Part shown: in pieces, positions 4,641 through 6,994 of the stretch
How positions within the stretch are numbered: the first letter of the stretch is position 1
How the letters are laid out: the number at the start of each line of letters is the position of its first letter
From: Ruminococcus sp.
Lineage (GTDB): Bacteria > Bacillota > Clostridia > Oscillospirales > Ruminococcaceae
Direction: 5' to 3'
Length of the DNA: 6,994 nucleotides
Assembly (NCBI GenBank): GCA_017544125.1
Contig: JAFYET010000312.1
Coordinates: 1-6,994 of the forward strand
The notes under the pieces: generated by a model
The model's input: only the letters and a program-made list of their open reading frames with translations
The model's database searches: none
What the model was told of the DNA's origin: nothing
Position numbers and translations under genes: made by a program

Positions 4641-6296
4641 TTATTTCTTACTGAAAATCTCGTCCTTTGTTACAGGCTTTGAGTAGAGATAGCCCTGGAA
4701 GCTGTTTACAAGGAAATTCCTCAGAAAATCTCTCATGCTCTCGGTCTCAACGCCCTCGACACAGACCTCGGCAGCAAAGGCATTTGCAAGACCCGAGATA
4801 AACTCCACCGTACTCTGATCAGAGGGGCAGTTTTCGATATTCTTGACAAACTCTCTGTCTATCTTGACAGTATCAACAGGCAGCTTACGCAGAACACCTA
4901 TCGACGAGAAGCCCGTTCCGAAGTCATCAAGTGCTACCTTGATGCCGTTTTCACGGAAAGCGCTGAACATATTCTTCAAAAGCTCGGTATCAAGCAGCCT
5001 GCACCTCTCGGTTATCTCAAGGCAGAGGTTCTCGGGCGGAAAGCCTGTTTCTTTCAAAAGCCCCATTACCTCGCCCACAAAGTCGTGCTTTTCTATCTGA
5101 GTATAGGAAAGGTTTACGTTTATAACTATGCCGGGGTAGCGCTTTAGCAGGTCAAGCCCGTCAAGCATAGCTGTTCTGAGTATCCAGTTGCCAAGCTCGT
5201 TAAAGAGCGCATCCTGCTCGAGAATGGGTATGAACTGCATAGGCGGTACAGAGCCGTACTCTTCATTTCTCCAGCGCACGAGGGCTTCAAAACCCTTGAG
5301 CGTTTCATTCTTTGCGTCCATTATAGGCTGATAGCAAAGGTAGAAGCCCGAGCAGTTCTGTGTAATGCTGTTTCTTATAACGTTTATCTTCTCGACTGTC
5401 TGGCGGTTCTCATCAGAGAGGGTGTCTTCAAACACCGTGAGCTCGCCTAACTTTTTGAGCTTTGACTGGTAGTAGGCATATCTCAGGCAGGAATACGCCG
5501 TCTCCTTGGTTATCTCGAAGTTATCAAGCACGATAGCGCCTGCATTGAGCGAAAGGCTTAAGTGCTTGCCGTCAACATAGAAATCGTGTGTATGCTTCTG
5601 TCTTAGCATCTTATAAAGCCGTTCAAGCTCGAGCAGGGTCATCTCGCTGGTAAGTATTGCGAACTTTGTGCCGTCCATACGGTAGACATTGCCCCTGCCT
5701 GCAAAAACGCCTTCAAGGTATCTGCCGAGGCTTTGCAGCACACGGTTGCCGAAGCTGTAGCCGTAAACATCGTTTATATCGCTGAAGCCCGTAATGCCCA
5801 CAAGCATTATAGTTGACCACTTACGCTGCCAGAATATGCCCTTCAGATCTTCAAAGAAGCCGTAGAGGTTTTTAAGCCCCGTGAGAGAATCGACAATGCC
5901 GCCGCTCTCGTTATTCTTGATAGAGCCCACAAAGAAACCCGGCTCACCGTTAACATCACGCAGCACAGTACCTTTACAGGTACACACAACGTAGGTGCCG
6001 TCGGCACGCCTTGCCCTGTACTGCATATCGTGACCGCTGTTATTGCCTGCGAATATCTCTTCTATCTGTTTATCGTATGTTTCCCTGTTATCTTCATGTA
6101 TATGCTCTGCCCAGATAGCACCGGCATTGTGCATATACTTACCCGGAAGAGCGAAATAATCAACAGCCCGCTCACTCCAGCGTGAGAAGTCGGATTTGAT
6201 ATCACATACATACACATAACAGCCCTCTGCCACCATAGTCATGGCTTCATACAGCCTGTCAAGATAGTTTTTTCGTATATCCGATATCTCATTCAT
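4641..6296 (-). CDS. PAS / degenerate GGDEF / EAL protein, predicted c-di-GMP phosphodiesterase
   Basis: A 551-residue soluble protein. A PAS domain (about 20-128) holds the PAS_3-like WAEHIHEDNRETYDKQI and YRARRADGTYVVCTCKGTVLRD segments. The GGDEF domain (about 133-290) keeps DSLTGLKNLYGF, but the signature reads DGTKF (208-212) and the metal-binding DxD stretch is G-I-T (167-169), so cyclase activity is not expected. The EAL domain (about 305-548) has every catalytic position: EAL Glu337, Asn395, Glu427 and Glu430 (LEITE), DDFGTG Asp457/458, Lys478, EGVE Glu514 and Gln534 of QGY. It should therefore hydrolyse c-di-GMP to pGpG. No membrane segment is seen, so input probably comes through the cytoplasmic PAS domain. 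The ATG at 6296 follows GGGGTG with a 5-nt spacer. It lies 44 bp after a predicted active cyclase on the same strand, its natural antagonist. Degenerate GGDEF domains sometimes bind GTP and tune the EAL domain; this is possible but unproven here. Confidence 0.93.
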   Translation of the reverse strand: MNEISDIRKNYLDRLYEAMTMVAEGCYVYVCDIKSDFSRWSERAVDYFALPGKYMHNAGAIWAEHIHEDNRETYDKQIEEIFAGNNSGHDMQYRARRADGTYVVCTCKGTVLRDVNGEPGFFVGSIKNNESGGIVDSLTGLKNLYGFFEDLKGIFWQRKWSTIMLVGITGFSDINDVYGYSFGNRVLQSLGRYLEGVFAGRGNVYRMDGTKFAILTSEMTLLELERLYKMLRQKHTHDFYVDGKHLSLSLNAGAIVLDNFEITKETAYSCLRYAYYQSKLKKLGELTVFEDTLSDENRQTVEKINVIRNSITQNCSGFYLCYQPIMDAKNETLKGFEALVRWRNEEYGSVPPMQFIPILEQDALFNELGNWILRTAMLDGLDLLKRYPGIVINVNLSYTQIEKHDFVGEVMGLLKETGFPPENLCLEITERCRLLDTELLKNMFSAFRENGIKVALDDFGTGFSSIGVLRKLPVDTVKIDREFVKNIENCPSDQSTVEFISGLANAFAAEVCVEGVETESMRDFLRNFLVNSFQGYLYSKPVTKDEIFSKK

Positions 6297-6340
6297 ATCA
6301 TCACCCCATTTATAAAGGCATTACACAGAGCAATGCTTCT

Positions 6341-6994
6341 TTACTCTGCAACTACCACCTTATTCTTGCCGCTGCCCTTTGCGTCATAAAGCGCATTGTC
6401 AGCTCTTGTTACTGCTGCATCGGCACGCTCGCCTTCCTTGACGAAAGCTACACCTATGCTGACAGTTCTCTTTCCGCAGGCGGGGAATTCCGTCTGCGAG
6501 AAGTCAGTTCTTATCCTCTCGGCAATATCAAGTGTCTTATCAACATCTTCATTTTGCAGGAGTATCATAAACTCCTCACCGCCCCAGCGGCCAACGCTGC
6601 CGCTTTGCGTCATCTCAGCGACGATATCGGTCATCAGCTTGCTTATGCCTCTTATGACATTATCGCCCTCTTTATGACCGTAGGTATCGTTAACGCTCTT
6701 GAAATCATCAAGGTCGAGCATTACAAAGGAAACTCTATTGCCGCTCTTGACGCTTGTTGATATCTGCTTTTGTATCTCACCTCTGTTGAAGAGCCCCGTC
6801 ATTGCATCGGTGACAGCCATCTGTGCGAGCTTGGCGTTTGCCTCCTCCAGCTCGTTAGTGGCAGCCTCGATAAAGGTAGCAAGGCGGTTTATCATAGAAA
6901 CAGTACCCGTTATGCTCTCCTGCTTGAAATCGAAGTGGTCGTTATAATCGTTTATACACTCACCCTCACGCATAGCTGCTATTACGAGGGTGAC
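6341..6994 (-). CDS. GGDEF diguanylate cyclase, C-terminal part (start outside the window)
   Basis: The frame is open to the window edge, giving 217 visible residues; the start and any sensor domain lie beyond. An ATG at 6973 has no ribosome binding site and is probably internal. A helical stretch (about 30-60: INRLATFIEAATNELEEANA) looks like a signalling coiled coil joining an upstream sensor to the cyclase. The GGDEF domain follows: TDAMTGLFNR (about 62-71), metal-binding LDLDDF (Asp94, Asp96), FKSVNDTYGHKEGD, the active-site loop GRWGGEEF (GGEEF at 138-142), and SIGVA near 179. All catalytic positions are intact, so it should make c-di-GMP from two GTP. The RxxD inhibitory site expected five residues before GGEEF is absent (TQSG instead). 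It is the first visible gene of the proposed operon, with the phosphodiesterase starting 44 bp downstream. Confidence 0.93.
   Translation of the reverse strand, partial: VTLVIAAMREGECINDYNDHFDFKQESITGTVSMINRLATFIEAATNELEEANAKLAQMAVTDAMTGLFNRGEIQKQISTSVKSGNRVSFVMLDLDDFKSVNDTYGHKEGDNVIRGISKLMTDIVAEMTQSGSVGRWGGEEFMILLQNEDVDKTLDIAERIRTDFSQTEFPACGKRTVSIGVAFVKEGERADAAVTRADNALYDAKGSGKNKVVVAE

Noticed and set aside
6305..6340. Weak inverted repeat (AAGCATT / AATGCCTT) between the cyclase and phosphodiesterase genes
   Set aside because: Short bulged stem with no U-tract; not a credible terminator, and it does not argue against co-transcription.
6971..6973. ATG at 6973 as start of the cyclase gene
   Set aside because: No ribosome binding site precedes it, and the frame stays open to the window edge; a GGDEF protein beginning here would start in the middle of a linker helix.
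1..6994. CRISPR array, insertion sequence, integrase or phage genes
   Set aside because: No spaced repeats, transposase motifs, terminal inverted repeats or phage proteins were seen on either strand; the tRNA gene has no recognisable attachment-site duplication nearby.

Overview
The window looks like a piece of a Firmicutes (Clostridia) chromosome. A Ruminococcus-like gut or rumen anaerobe is my best guess. This rests on the mixed AT/GC composition, AGGAG-type ribosome binding sites, textbook sigma-A promoters, hairpin-plus-U-tract terminators, and the gene set: a GH3 glycosidase, a DUF815 ATPase, a PatB/MalY C-S lyase and c-di-GMP enzymes. The genus is an inference from style, not from a marker gene.

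Left edge (1-566): the 3' end of a plus-strand GH3 beta-glucosidase-like gene stops at 377. About 100 bp with no gene follow, then a bidirectional terminator at 477-508 and a second terminator at 533-561 facing the other way. Everything to the right is on the minus strand, so the GH3 gene converges on tRNA-Lys(UUU) at 567-642, which has its own promoter just upstream.

Middle (711-2993): a DUF815-family AAA+ ATPase and a GNAT acetyltransferase form a two-gene unit with overlapping stop and start codons (TAATG), driven by a consensus promoter at 2479-2507. Upstream lies a monocistronic MarR-family regulator with its own promoter, a candidate autoregulatory palindrome over its start site, and its own terminator, whose U-tract runs into the -35 box of the ATPase promoter.

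Right (3115-6994): four minus-strand genes read, in transcription order, a diguanylate cyclase (N-terminus outside the window), a PAS / degenerate-GGDEF / EAL protein predicted to be a c-di-GMP phosphodiesterase, an acylphosphatase starting at TTG, and a PatB/MalY-type PLP-dependent C-S lyase. The gaps are 44, 52 and 13 bp, which suggests one operon, although a GC-rich hairpin lies between the second and third genes. The first two genes are a make-and-break pair for c-di-GMP.

I see no insertion sequence, integrase, CRISPR array or phage gene, and no clearly new defence or mobile system. The most interesting points are the c-di-GMP pair with metabolic genes downstream, the catalytically dead GGDEF domain beside an intact EAL domain, the candidate MarR operator, the ATPase-GNAT coupling, and the shared promoter and terminator styles.
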